Of a stretch of DNA of 36,838 nucleotides, positions 26,284 through 35,367 are shown piece after piece. The stretch lies in assembly GCA_020853575.1 (NCBI GenBank), contig JADYYP010000031.1:1-36838 (forward strand), written 5' to 3'. Every line of letters starts with the position of its first letter. The first letter of the stretch is position 1. The DNA is from Planctomycetota bacterium (GTDB lineage: Bacteria > Planctomycetota > UBA1135 > GCA-002686595). Below the pieces are notes generated by a model. It was not told the origin of the DNA. It searched no databases and was given only the letters and a program-made list of their open reading frames with translations. Made by a program: the position numbers and the translations under genes.

Positions 26284-27426
26284 ATGGAACGCCACCAAGC
26301 CCTCGAACTCTTGCGCGCGCGAGCGGCCGCTGGAGTCGATCCACGACTGCACCCGGAGTTGCGCGACGCGCTCGAGCTCGACCCCGAGTTGCGCGCGTTC
26401 GCGGGCGAATGGGGACCGGTCGCCGAGTGGACTGCGGCACTCGGCCCGGCCGAGGTCGAGAGCCGGCTCGCGTTCGACGACGTGCGGGCGTCGATCGTGC
26501 GCGAGGCACACACCACGCGCTGGCGCTGGCGCTGGATCGCCGCGACGGCCGCGGCCGCGGTGCTCGCCATCGCACTCGCCGTCGCACTCGCCGTCGCATT
26601 CGCAGGGCGCGACGGACCCGCGCGCAATCTGGTCGAGCTGCACTCGATCGCGCTCGACGCCGCGACGCCGCCGGAACCCGAGCTAGAGTTGCCCCAGTGC
26701 GCCGCGAGCTACGCCCCGACCGAGGATGGGGCCATTCGCTGGCTGACCAATGTCGACGACGGCCGCGCGATCGCGCGCGTCGCGGAGCGACCGCTGCTCG
26801 TCTTCGGCTCGCACCCGACCTGCCCCTGGTGCCAGCACATGAAGCACAACGGTCTGCGCGACCCGCGGGTCGTCGCGCTGGTCGACGGCTTCGTCGCGGT
26901 CGAAGTCGACTACTCCGAGATCGAGCCGGACCAGGCCCTGCGCTTGTTCGAGAGCGGTTGGCCGCGCTGGGAGATCCACTCCGCAGCGGGCGCGTTGGAA
27001 GCGGAGTTCCACGGCGTCCACGAGGCACCCGAGTTCATCGCCACCTTCCAGCGCGAGCTCGAGCGGCTCTCCCAACCCGCGCCTCCGTCGTGGGAGTCGG
27101 TGCGCCACGCCAGCTCCGAGTACCTCGCCGCGCGCGCGGCCGAGCACCAAGGGCACTTCGCCGATGCGGAGCGCACCTATGCGGCGCTCTCGCGCTCCAA
27201 CATGCCGCGCGCGCTGGGCGAGGCGGCCCGCGCCGGGCTCGCTCGCATCGCCTTCGAGGCCCACCGCAGCCTGATCGCCGCGCGCGACTCCGCGGATCCC
27301 GCCGCGGCCCTCGAGCGCGCGCTCTCGAGCTTCGCATCGACGGCCTTCGAATCCGACCTCGCACGCGTGCGCCAGGCACTGCGCGAACATGGATCGTTCC
27401 CCGAGCTCCACGGCGGCGCGGACTGA
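26284..27426 (+). CDS. Single-pass membrane protein, candidate anti-sigma factor with CPWC thioredoxin-like domain
   Basis: The 380-residue product has an N-terminal helical part of about 80 residues (cytoplasmic, with no zinc-binding HxxxCxxC motif), one membrane segment at about 84-107 (IAATAAAAVLAIALAVALAV), then an outside domain. The latter has a thioredoxin-like core: RPLLVFGSHPTCPWCQHMKH, with C180 and C183. The last 110 residues are helical and may be TPR-like (YLAARAAEHQGHFADAERTY). I chose the ATG at 26284; GTGs at 26272 and 26275 are possible, the latter overlapping the sigma stop as GTGA. Position after an ECF sigma gene, size and topology suggest an anti-sigma factor sensing thiol state. 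Binding to the sigma factor is inference. Confidence 0.75.
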   Translation: MERHQALELLRARAAAGVDPRLHPELRDALELDPELRAFAGEWGPVAEWTAALGPAEVESRLAFDDVRASIVREAHTTRWRWRWIAATAAAAVLAIALAVALAVAFAGRDGPARNLVELHSIALDAATPPEPELELPQCAASYAPTEDGAIRWLTNVDDGRAIARVAERPLLVFGSHPTCPWCQHMKHNGLRDPRVVALVDGFVAVEVDYSEIEPDQALRLFESGWPRWEIHSAAGALEAEFHGVHEAPEFIATFQRELERLSQPAPPSWESVRHASSEYLAARAAEHQGHFADAERTYAALSRSNMPRALGEAARAGLARIAFEAHRSLIAARDSADPAAALERALSSFASTAFESDLARVRQALREHGSFPELHGGAD

Positions 27427-27698
27427 ATCTGCGCGGCGCCCGCCGGGAGTAAGGCCGCGGTTCGAAGCGCACTGGCGCGAAGGACGCGCGACAGTTGCGT
27501 TGTCGATGTGGCGGCAGGCTTCGATCGCGGGGCGCGCGACCAAAGTGGTCCGCGCTCCGACTTGGAGTGGGCCGGTTGTTTGTTTGGCCGCACAGCCGGG
27601 TCACAACGCACCCCGGCTCCGCTCGCAGGTCCCGCGACGGAGTCCGGGGCGCGCCTTTTCAGCGGGTGTGCGAGAGCTCGTGGCGCGTCACGCCACGC
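27427..27698. other. Convergent junction without a supported gene
   Basis: About 270 bases lie between two convergent genes. I see no clear terminator hairpin, repeat or RNA. Base use is less extreme around 27575-27610 (GTTTGTTTGG). Confidence 0.4.
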
Positions 27699-28409
27699 TC
27701 ACTGGTAGCGCAGGCTGACGTTCTGCCGCCCCATCTCCTGCAGGCGCTCGAGCTCCTTCTTCAGCCCGAGATTGTGCGCCTTGGAGACGATGCTCTTCAC
27801 AGAACGCTCCAGACGCTGCGCGATTTCGAGGTTGGGCGTGCGCGGGTAGAGATCGCGCAGGAGCACCAGCTCCGCCTCGTCCCAGCGCGGCATCTTGCTC
27901 GCGCCCTCTCCGATCGCACGTCGCAGGAAGGCCTTGTCCTTGGCCAGGCAGTAGCGCCGTGCGACGCGTTGGATCGAATCGACCGTGCGGCCGAAGATCG
28001 CCGCCAGGTCCTCGTCGCTGCGCGTCCCATACACGCGCCTGAGCTTCATCACCTCGTCGCGCGTCCAACGGCCCGCCGACTGAAGGCGACCGAGCTCGAA
28101 GATCTGCTGCTTCACCTCCGTCGCATCGCGACCGAGGATGCGCGCGATCACGTCGGGGCCGGACACTCCGAGGTAGCGCTTGAGATCCTGGATCTCGCTC
28201 GCCGTCCACGGTCCTTGGCGACGCGCCGTGCGGAACACGCTCTCCGCCATCTTGCGCACACTGGCCGTCGACCTCCCCAGATCGCGGGCGATCGCGGACT
28301 CAGGCCGCAGGCCGTACATGTCCTTCAGACGGTCGATCTCGGCGCGCGTCCAGCGCCCCTTGCGTGTCTTGCGGGAACCCTCATCGCCGCTCCAGTTCAG
28401 CCGCGTCAC
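27699..28409 (-). CDS. DNA-binding-like protein with four Myb/SANT-type repeats
   Basis: The 236-residue product is built almost wholly from four related helical repeats: GRWTRAEIDRLKDMYGLRPE, then GPWTASEIQDLKRYLGVSGP, GRWTRDEVMKLRRVYGTRSD and PRWDEAELVLLRDLYPRTPN. Each is followed by a helix such as IARDLGRSTASVRKMA or LAAIFGRTVDSIQRVA. The tryptophan at each start and the two-helix pattern resemble Myb/SANT domains and GcrA-like helix-turn-helix units. The protein is basic and probably binds DNA. The start is a GTG at 28409 with the strong site AAGGAGG; frames upstream lack this sequence character. Target sites and role are unknown. Confidence 0.85.
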   Translation of the reverse strand: MTRLNWSGDEGSRKTRKGRWTRAEIDRLKDMYGLRPESAIARDLGRSTASVRKMAESVFRTARRQGPWTASEIQDLKRYLGVSGPDVIARILGRDATEVKQQIFELGRLQSAGRWTRDEVMKLRRVYGTRSDEDLAAIFGRTVDSIQRVARRYCLAKDKAFLRRAIGEGASKMPRWDEAELVLLRDLYPRTPNLEIAQRLERSVKSIVSKAHNLGLKKELERLQEMGRQNVSLRYQ

Positions 28410-28530
28410 CCTTCCTCCTTGTTTCGGCGCGCTGCGCCGCCCGATGCGAGCGCGAGTGTAGCGCGCTGCGGAGAATCGCAAAGCGGCTGGTGGCGGCGTT
28501 CTCACTGCACGCTTCGAGGCCGCCCCGTGC

Positions 28531-30267
28531 TCACGCGTGGAGTGCGTCTCTGATGTTGGAAAGGACGCGCTTCACTCCCTCGACCGTCGACTGCGCGAGC
28601 ACGTCGTCGGCGAGTCCGCGCGCCGTCGCCAGGGACACCTTGCGCACGGCGTACTTGATCTCCGGCAGGAAGTACGGCGCGACGCTGACCGAGTCGTAGC
28701 CCAGACCGAGCAGCATCACCGCCACGGCGGGATCGTCCGCCATGTCGCCGCACACACTGCACGGTTTGCCGGCATTGCGTGCAGCCTTCGCGATCTGCGC
28801 CAGTGCGCGCACCACCGCTGGATGCAGCGGCTCGTACAGCTTGCTGACCCAGGGATTGTCGCGGTCGACCGCCAGCAGGTACTGCACGAGGTCGTTCGTT
28901 CCAACACTAACGAAGTCGACATGTGCGAGCAGCTCGTCGAGGCACAGGAGCACGGAAGGCACCTCGATCATGATCCCGACAGGCACGTCGGAATCGACCT
29001 CCCAGCCCTGCTCGAGCAACGCGCCGCGCACACCGTCGAAGATCTTGTGCGTTGCAAGGACCTCTTCGAGTGACGCGACCATCGGCAGCAGCAAACGCAT
29101 GTCGCGCCCGACGCCTGCGCGCAAGGCGGCGCGAATCTGCACGCGCAAAAGGTCCTGCCACTCGAGGCTCACCCGCAGGCCGCGCCAACCGAGTGCAGGG
29201 TTGGCCTCCTCCGGCGTCTGGAAGTACGGCAGGCGCTTGTCACCACCGATGTCGAGGGTGCGCAGCGTCACCGGACGTGGCGCCATGCGCTCGAGCACGC
29301 GACGGTACATGCGGAACTGCTCGTCCTCGCTCGGGAACTGCGGACGCTCCATGTACAGGAACTCGGTGCGGCACAACCCGATGCCATCGGTGTGCGCGAC
29401 GTCGAAGATGTCGAAGTCGCGCAGGCTCTCGATGTTGACCAAGACGCGCAGCTCGGCGCCGTCGGTCGTGCGCGCCGGCAAGGCCGACTGCTCGGCGAGA
29501 TTGGCGCGGCGGGCATCGAGCCTGGACTTGCGCTCGTGGAAGTCGCTGACTTGCTCGTCGTTGGGTCGCAGCTCGACCGAGCCGCGACCGCCGTCGAGCG
29601 CCAGCGTCATGCCCTGCTCCAGGCGCTGCAAGAGCCCCGGCAACCCGACCACGCACGGTACTCCGAAGGCGCGCGCCAGCACCGCGGCGTGCGAGAACCG
29701 CCCTCCGGCCTCGGCAACGATGCCGAGCAAGCGCTCGCGCGCGACGCTGGTGACGACCTGTGGCGTCAGGACCGCCGCCGCCAGGATCACCTTGCCGTCG
29801 TCCGGATCGGCCGATTGCACGACGTGCATCAGCGCTTGCAGAACTTCGCGCCACGGATCGGAGAGGTCCGCCGAGTAGCTGCGCACGCTGTTGCCCTCCA
29901 GCGGGCGGAAGGTGCGCTCGAGCCGCTGGATGAAATGTTGCACGGCCGACTCGGCGTTGATGCGCTCACCGCGGATCGTCTCCTCGACATCGCGCACCGC
30001 ACTGGGATCTTGGAGGATCATGCGGTGCACGGCGAAGATCTGCGCGTCGCGCTCGCCCGACTGCGAGGCCACCAAGCGCTGGCGTCGCTGGAGCTCATCG
30101 CCCGCCGCCACGACCGCCGCCCGCAGGCGCTCGATCTCGTTCCCGACCTCGTCCTCGGGCACCGACCAGTGCGGAACGGCATCGGGTGCGGCGCGCACGA
30201 CGTGCACGGGGCCGATCGCCAGTCCTGGGGAAACCGAAGTGCCGTGGACGGTGCGCGCGCGTGCCAT
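28531..30267 (-). CDS. ptsI: PTS enzyme I (phosphoenolpyruvate-protein phosphotransferase)
   Basis: The 578-residue product matches enzyme I in length (575 in E. coli). It transfers phosphate from PEP to HPr. Visible marks are the N-terminal GTSVSPGLAIGP, the phospho-histidine H193 in GGRFSHAAVLARAFG, the PEP-binding RTLDIGGDKRLPYF, GLCRTEFLYMER, DFVSVGTNDLVQYLLAVDRD, and the C-terminal active-site cysteine in KPCSVCGDMADDP. I chose the ATG at 30267 because it gives the usual short lead; an ATG at 30282 is also open. No HPr or enzyme II gene is in the window, so it may belong to a nitrogen-type or purely regulatory PTS. Confidence 0.95.
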   Translation of the reverse strand: MARARTVHGTSVSPGLAIGPVHVVRAAPDAVPHWSVPEDEVGNEIERLRAAVVAAGDELQRRQRLVASQSGERDAQIFAVHRMILQDPSAVRDVEETIRGERINAESAVQHFIQRLERTFRPLEGNSVRSYSADLSDPWREVLQALMHVVQSADPDDGKVILAAAVLTPQVVTSVARERLLGIVAEAGGRFSHAAVLARAFGVPCVVGLPGLLQRLEQGMTLALDGGRGSVELRPNDEQVSDFHERKSRLDARRANLAEQSALPARTTDGAELRVLVNIESLRDFDIFDVAHTDGIGLCRTEFLYMERPQFPSEDEQFRMYRRVLERMAPRPVTLRTLDIGGDKRLPYFQTPEEANPALGWRGLRVSLEWQDLLRVQIRAALRAGVGRDMRLLLPMVASLEEVLATHKIFDGVRGALLEQGWEVDSDVPVGIMIEVPSVLLCLDELLAHVDFVSVGTNDLVQYLLAVDRDNPWVSKLYEPLHPAVVRALAQIAKAARNAGKPCSVCGDMADDPAVAVMLLGLGYDSVSVAPYFLPEIKYAVRKVSLATARGLADDVLAQSTVEGVKRVLSNIRDALHA

Positions 30268-30450
30268 GGGTCGAGGGAGCATCGACCACTGTAGCTCTCG
30301 AGGCTTCGCGAAACACTTTCCCTCCCGGATGCGGCGAGCGATGGCCCGAGGCCTTTCCTTCAAGCGTCGCCCGGTCGCGCTCCGACCTCGAACGCTCCGA
30401 AACGTGCGGCGGAATCGTCCTACCGCGAGCGCCCTGCGAAGGGGAGCGAC

Positions 30451-31440
30451 ATGAGTCCCGAGCCCGAATCCTTGACCGATCAAGTCCTGTCTTCGCCGCA
30501 TCCCGCAACGCCGCCCAAGCGCAGCGTCGAGGGTGGCCTGCTGGTCACCCTGGGATGGATGAGTCTGCTGGGAGGTGCCGCGCTCTCGATCCTGCCGCTG
30601 GTCAGTTGGCGCGCCGGCAAGGTGATGAACGGCCTAGCGGGTCTGGGCATCCACGGCGGCACGATCGTCATGGGGGGCCTGGGCTTGATGGCCGTCGGCA
30701 TGGTGCGCCGCTCGATCGACCGCCTACGTCAAGAATCGACCCGCGACGACGCGCTGATCGTCGAGCAGATGGCGCTCGATGTCGTGCAGGTCAAGAGCTC
30801 GATGGCCGCGGTCGAGGAACAGAACCACGAGTTGCACGCGCAGTTGGGCTTGCTGCGCTCCGAGGTCGCCGCGCTGCGCCAGACGCCGCCCGCACCCAAG
30901 GCCGAGTCGCCGATGTCGTCGGACGCGCTCTTCCAACTCGCCTCGAGCCTCGACAAGCTCGGCCTGCGCATCGATCAACGCCTCAAGCTGCACCACACCT
31001 CGCTGCAGGAGAGCATCGACGAGCTGCACGCCACGGTCGAGCACTCGCGGCGCAACATGGAGGACCGTTTGGCGCCCTATGCGCCGACGCCCGACGCGCA
31101 GAGCGCGCTCGACGTCGCGCCGCAAGAGTCGTATCCACAGCAGCCCGAGCCGCCGGCGGGCCCGTCCCTGGGCCTGCTCGACTCGCTCGACGACGTCCCG
31201 TCGGCTCTGCCGCGCGAGCACGCCGCGGCGATCGATTTCGACGCGCTCGACGCGCGCTCGGGCGAGCTCGCGCGCGATCTCGACGCGGCTGCTCGCGCAC
31301 CGCGTGGATCCTGGGACGAGGAGCTGATGGTCGACCACTCGGCGAGCCGACAGGAGACCGAGCACAAGCTCGAGCAACTGCAGTCGCTGCTCTCCGACGA
31401 GCGGCTGCGCGCTGCGCTCGATCAAATGCGCCGCGCCTGA
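30451..31440 (+). CDS. Membrane protein with two TM segments and coiled coil, function unknown
   Basis: The 329-residue product starts at an ATG preceded by AAGGGGAG. Two hydrophobic segments lie at about 29-50 (GLLVTLGWMSLLGGAALSIL) and 60-83 (GLAGLGIHGGTIVMGGLGLM), followed by a long charged coiled coil (VVQVKSSMAAVEEQNHELHA, QLGLLRSEVAAL). A Pro/Ala-rich linker and an acidic helical tail come next (residues about 215-329, LEQLQSLLSDERLRAALDQM). I recognise no family. It could organise partners at the membrane. It is divergent from the enzyme I gene with 183 bases between them. Confidence 0.8.
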   Translation: MSPEPESLTDQVLSSPHPATPPKRSVEGGLLVTLGWMSLLGGAALSILPLVSWRAGKVMNGLAGLGIHGGTIVMGGLGLMAVGMVRRSIDRLRQESTRDDALIVEQMALDVVQVKSSMAAVEEQNHELHAQLGLLRSEVAALRQTPPAPKAESPMSSDALFQLASSLDKLGLRIDQRLKLHHTSLQESIDELHATVEHSRRNMEDRLAPYAPTPDAQSALDVAPQESYPQQPEPPAGPSLGLLDSLDDVPSALPREHAAAIDFDALDARSGELARDLDAAARAPRGSWDEELMVDHSASRQETEHKLEQLQSLLSDERLRAALDQMRRA

Positions 31441-31476
31441 GCCTAGAACGCTCCCGGCAAGCGCTTCCCGCGAACA

Positions 31477-31515
31477 CCGACGGCCCACTGCGCGCGCTGC
31501 GCAGTGGGCCGTCGG
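31477..31515. terminator. Perfect 17-bp hairpin, probable bidirectional terminator
   Basis: CCGACGGCCCACTGCGC pairs without mismatch with GCGCAGTGGGCCGTCGG around a five-base loop. It lies 36 bases after the stop of the coiled-coil membrane protein and 60 bases before the convergent Tex stop. TGTTTGCTCG follows on the plus strand. Confidence 0.85.
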
Positions 31516-31574
31516 CGCTGTTTGCTCGGGCGCCAACGGCGCCTGCGCATCGAACGTCTTGAAAGCTCGTCTCC

Positions 31575-34493
31575 TCAGCTCTCCGTGTCGCTCTTCTTGA
31601 AGAACGACGCGAACGGGTTGTTGATCGACTTCTTGGCCGACAGCTCGCGCATCTCCTGCGGCGAGAGGCCTTCCTCGCGCTCGCGCGGTCCGCGGTCTCC
31701 GCCCTTGAACGGCGGACGCCCGCCGCCGGGGCGACCTCCGCCGCCACCGCCGCCACCACCACCGCGTGCGCCGCCCTTACCGCCAAAGCCACGCTTGCCG
31801 CCCCCGCCGGTTCCGGCGAGCCCGTCGCGACGCGTGGTCGCGGCGCGCACCGGAGCCTTGGGCTCCTCGCGTTGCTGGAAGCGACCGCCACCTTCGCGCC
31901 GATCGCCACGGAACGGTCGATCGCCGCCGCGACGCTCGTCGCGACGCGGCGCGCGCTCGGGCTCGGGCACGTGCTTGAGGCTCAGCGCCACGCGCGTTGC
32001 CTGCCCGTCGAGGATGCGCAAACGCACGCAATCGCCGATGCTCACCAGCTCGCGCGCGTCGCGCACGTAGCGTTCGGAAATCTCGCTGACGTGCACCAGT
32101 CCGTCGTGCTCCAGCCCGATGTCGACGAACGCACCGAAGCTGGCCACGTTCGAGATCACGCCTTCGACCACGCGGTCCTTGGTCAGGGTCACTCGATCGG
32201 TGTCGTGCGAAAGGAAGCGCGGGAGGTGCAACGGCGGTCGCGGATCGCGACCGGGGTGCCACAACTCGCGCATCAGATCGCGCCACAGGTTGTCCTCGAT
32301 GTCGAAGTCGGCGCGGCGCAATCCCTTGGTCACGCCCGGCCGGCCGAGGCTGTCGGCGACCGAGCCGCCGGAGTTCTCGAGCACGCGGCGTGCGGCGTCG
32401 TATTGCTCGGGATGCAGGCTCGTGCGGTCGAGGGGCTCGGCCTCGCCGTGCACGCGCAGGAAAGCGATCGCGTTGGTCCACTGGACCTCGCTCAGTAGCG
32501 CGTCGCTGCGCAACTCCTCGCGGCTCTGGAACGGAGCTTCGGCGCGGCGCGCGATCAACTTCTTGGCGGTCGCTTCGTCCGATCCGGGCAACGCCGCCAA
32601 CAGCGCCAACGGTGCACGATTGACGTCGGCCCCGACCAGGGCGGCGCAGCTCTCGACCGTGTCGTCGAGCGTGCGGCGCAGGTTGGCCTTGCTGACCAGG
32701 CCCTGCTCGGGTCCCAGCCCCAGGTGCTTGGGGTCGATCTTGAGGATCTCGCACATCGGATCCTGCAGACGCCGCCCGAGCGAGACCGCCGCGCGCTGCG
32801 GCACGGTCAACTCGGCGAATTCTGCGCGCGCGACGTCGGAGTTGGTGTAGCTCGTCAGTCCCGCGTCGCCCACGAGCATCACCGGAGTGAAGTCCTCGAG
32901 CGTGCGCAGCGCCTCGCGCAGCTTGGACAGCACCGCGCGCGACGGCTTGGAGTGACCGAGCGCGATCGCCAGCGGGCGCGGCTCGCCGGCGGCTTCCGCG
33001 GCCGCCTTGAGCTCGAGCCCCAGCGCGGTTGCGTCCTTCTCTCCCACCTCGATCTTGGTCGGTGCGCCGCGCACGGCGCCGGCTTCGTCGAGGAAAGCGA
33101 TGGTCCAGTCGCCCTTGGCGCCGACGTCGACTCCGCACACCGGCTTGCGGCCGAGCGGCGAGGTCAACAGCATCTGCCGCAGGTGCTGCGACAGGAAGCG
33201 CAGGGCCTCTTCGTCCGCGCGCTCCTTGAGCTCGAGCCGCACGTCGGCTTCGAGCAGCGGCAACAGGCGATGCTCCAACGTGCGCAGCGCGACCGCGTCG
33301 AGCAGCGTCTTGAACTCGGGCTTGGTGTGGGCGCCGAGCGCCGCACGCACCTTGGGCAACGCGATGTGCCGATCGAGCGTGATCGAGGTCGTCACCACGC
33401 GCTCCTTCTGCGCCTGGCGGATCGCGATCAACTTGTGGCCCTGCACTTGGCGCAAGGGCTGGCGGATGCGCACCAAGGCGCGGTGGCGCCCCAAGCGCGA
33501 GTCGTCGACCGTCGCGCGCACCGACAACACACCGTTCTTGCGCAGCATCTTGCGGATCACGCTGCGCAAGCGCGGATTGCGGCCCAAGCGATCGGAGAGG
33601 ATGCGCATCGCGCCGGCGAGCACTTCCTGCGAGGTGTGCAACCCTCGATCGGGGCTGACGTACTGCTCGCAGATGCGCGCGAGTTCCGGCGTCACCTCGA
33701 TCGCGCCGTGCAGCAACGCCTCCTCGGCCGCCGACAGTCCTTCGAGCTTGACTTGCGTCGTCGGCGCCGGCTCACGCGGCTCCGCGTGCTCGTCCTTCGC
33801 GCTTTCGGCCGCGGGCCCAACCTCGGTGTGCGCGGCACTCTCGCCGTCGCCCGTGGCGGACTCCTCCGCGGCGCTTTCGACCGCCGCGGCATCCTCTGCG
33901 ACGGTCGCGCCCTCACGCGGCTCCTCGTGACGCTCCTCGGACCTGGGCGCATTCGCCGAGGCGTCATTCGGTCCAGCGTCGCCGCCTTGCGACTCGGGCG
34001 CGGCCTCGCTCGCGGGCAGATCGTCGCTCTCCGCGTCGTCGTGGACCTCGTGCTCGCTGCTGGCCGTGCGCAGTTCCCTGGGCAGCGGCGCGACCAACTC
34101 GTCCGCCAGCCGCGAGAGCCCGCGATCGATGGCCAACTGCACCTCCGGCTCGGGTCGGCGGAACGGCAGGAACAAGTCCTCGAGCTCGAAGCGATCCATG
34201 CAACGACGGATGCGCTCCAACGAGGGCTCGTCGGCTTTGGCGTTGGCGCCGTTCTCGCCCTCGAGCGCGCGCAAGATCGTCCCGCGCCGCCGGTCGAGCT
34301 CTTCGAGCTCCTCGCGGCGCGCAGCCAGCCGACGGATCACTCCCTCGGGCAAGCCGCCGGTCGCCGCGCGTCGCACGCGACCGATGAAGGGGGCACGCAA
34401 ACCGGCATCGAGCATCTCCAGCGTGATCTGGACTTGCTCCGGCAGGATCGAGAACTCGCGGCCGAGTTCTTCGACAATCGAGATGGACGTCAC
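31575..34493 (-). CDS. tex: Tex-family RNA-binding protein with acidic insertion and Gly/Arg-rich tail
   Basis: The 972-residue product from a GTG at 34493 is about 200 residues longer than typical Tex (773 in E. coli YhgF). It has the Tex N-terminal helices (ITLEMLDAGLRAPFIGRVRR, TGGLPEGVIRRL), the YqgF-like RNase H fold (VCGVDVGAKGDWTIAFLDEA), helix-hairpin-helix parts (LGRRLQDPMCEILKIDPKHL, ALPGSDEATAKKLIARR) and an S1 domain (GVISNVASFGAFVDIGLEHD). Two additions stand out: an acidic Ala/Glu-rich stretch at about 143-247 inside the N-terminal region, and a C-terminal tail of about 100 residues with RGGDRPFRGDRREGGG and a run of glycines. Tex proteins act in transcription and RNA handling. 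A GTG 18 codons upstream is also possible. Confidence 0.93.
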   Translation of the reverse strand: MTSISIVEELGREFSILPEQVQITLEMLDAGLRAPFIGRVRRAATGGLPEGVIRRLAARREELEELDRRRGTILRALEGENGANAKADEPSLERIRRCMDRFELEDLFLPFRRPEPEVQLAIDRGLSRLADELVAPLPRELRTASSEHEVHDDAESDDLPASEAAPESQGGDAGPNDASANAPRSEERHEEPREGATVAEDAAAVESAAEESATGDGESAAHTEVGPAAESAKDEHAEPREPAPTTQVKLEGLSAAEEALLHGAIEVTPELARICEQYVSPDRGLHTSQEVLAGAMRILSDRLGRNPRLRSVIRKMLRKNGVLSVRATVDDSRLGRHRALVRIRQPLRQVQGHKLIAIRQAQKERVVTTSITLDRHIALPKVRAALGAHTKPEFKTLLDAVALRTLEHRLLPLLEADVRLELKERADEEALRFLSQHLRQMLLTSPLGRKPVCGVDVGAKGDWTIAFLDEAGAVRGAPTKIEVGEKDATALGLELKAAAEAAGEPRPLAIALGHSKPSRAVLSKLREALRTLEDFTPVMLVGDAGLTSYTNSDVARAEFAELTVPQRAAVSLGRRLQDPMCEILKIDPKHLGLGPEQGLVSKANLRRTLDDTVESCAALVGADVNRAPLALLAALPGSDEATAKKLIARRAEAPFQSREELRSDALLSEVQWTNAIAFLRVHGEAEPLDRTSLHPEQYDAARRVLENSGGSVADSLGRPGVTKGLRRADFDIEDNLWRDLMRELWHPGRDPRPPLHLPRFLSHDTDRVTLTKDRVVEGVISNVASFGAFVDIGLEHDGLVHVSEISERYVRDARELVSIGDCVRLRILDGQATRVALSLKHVPEPERAPRRDERRGGDRPFRGDRREGGGRFQQREEPKAPVRAATTRRDGLAGTGGGGKRGFGGKGGARGGGGGGGGGGRPGGGRPPFKGGDRGPREREEGLSPQEMRELSAKKSINNPFASFFKKSDTES

Positions 34494-34751
34494 GGAATGA
34501 GCCTCGTCGCTCGTAGCGGGGCGGGGCGAGGACTGTGTGCCTCGCACCGCGGAATTGGGCGCAACATCCTAGCGGTTTCGCGGGCGACGGACCGCCGGAT
34601 TGTCGCGCTGCCGCGCAACGGGACGGGGTGCACGCGAAAACCAAGCGCGCGAGCGCCCCCACCGGGGGAGCCGTGCCGCGCAGCGACGGACGCGGTGACC
34701 GCTGGGACGTGCTCCAACCGTGCGCACTGCGCGCGGCCGCCGTCTGCTCCT

Positions 34752-35333
34752 TCAGATGCCGACGATGGCGGCGAGCGCCTTGCCGTAGCGCATCCCCGCA
34801 CTGTCGTCCTGGCCCGTCACCAACAGCCCGTCGACCTCGACCTGTCGACTGGAGTATCTGCCGCCCGCGGACTGAATCGCGGCCTTCAGCGACGGAGCGC
34901 CGGTGACGCGCCGGCCCTTGAGCACCGAGGCTCGCGCGAGAATCGCCAGTGCCTCGCCGCAGGCTCCGACCATCTTCTTCTGGGCGAAGGCCTCGCGCAC
35001 CAAGCGCTGCACGTCTGGATCGTCGGCGATCGTCAGCGCGCCGGCACCGCCAGCGAGGACCAAGCCCGAATACGCGTCCATGCTGGCATTGCCGATGGGC
35101 TCGTCGACCAGGAACTCGTCCTGGTGCCAGCCTTTGACCAGCTCCTGCGTCACGGTCGACACCGAGCGGGTGCCGACGTGGACGTTGTAGAGACTCGAGC
35201 GCGCGTAGCGCAGCGCTTGCTCCGCGAAGTCCGCCGGCGGCACGATCACCAGCACCACGCTCTTGTACTTCTGCACCACGAGCCCGTCGGCGTCGAGCTC
35301 GGCTCCGGGCTTGGTTTCCTTCTTGGCAGCCAT
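34752..35333 (-). CDS. DJ-1/PfpI-like protein
   Basis: The 193-residue product fits the class I glutamine amidotransferase-like fold of DJ-1/PfpI: VVLVIVPPADFAEQAL at the first strand, YSGLVLAGGAGALTIADDPD before the nucleophile elbow, and KKMVGACGEALAIL with C125 at the elbow. The end GLLVTGQDDSAGMRYGKALA matches the family's last strand and helix. The residue after the cysteine is Gly rather than the His common in active proteases, so activity may be chaperone-, glyoxalase- or deglycase-like, or lost. The Lys/Glu-rich N-terminus adds about 20 residues. It lies 34 bases after the beta-propeller gene and is probably co-transcribed with it. Confidence 0.85.
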   Translation of the reverse strand: MAAKKETKPGAELDADGLVVQKYKSVVLVIVPPADFAEQALRYARSSLYNVHVGTRSVSTVTQELVKGWHQDEFLVDEPIGNASMDAYSGLVLAGGAGALTIADDPDVQRLVREAFAQKKMVGACGEALAILARASVLKGRRVTGAPSLKAAIQSAGGRYSSRQVEVDGLLVTGQDDSAGMRYGKALAAIVGI

Positions 35334-35367
35334 GGCGTGTATCGAGGGAGGCGAGAGGTCGTGGGGA

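Noticed and set aside
31730..31800. Short CCGCCACC-type repeat as a separate repeat element
   Set aside because: These are glycine codons of the Tex tail read on the opposite strand.
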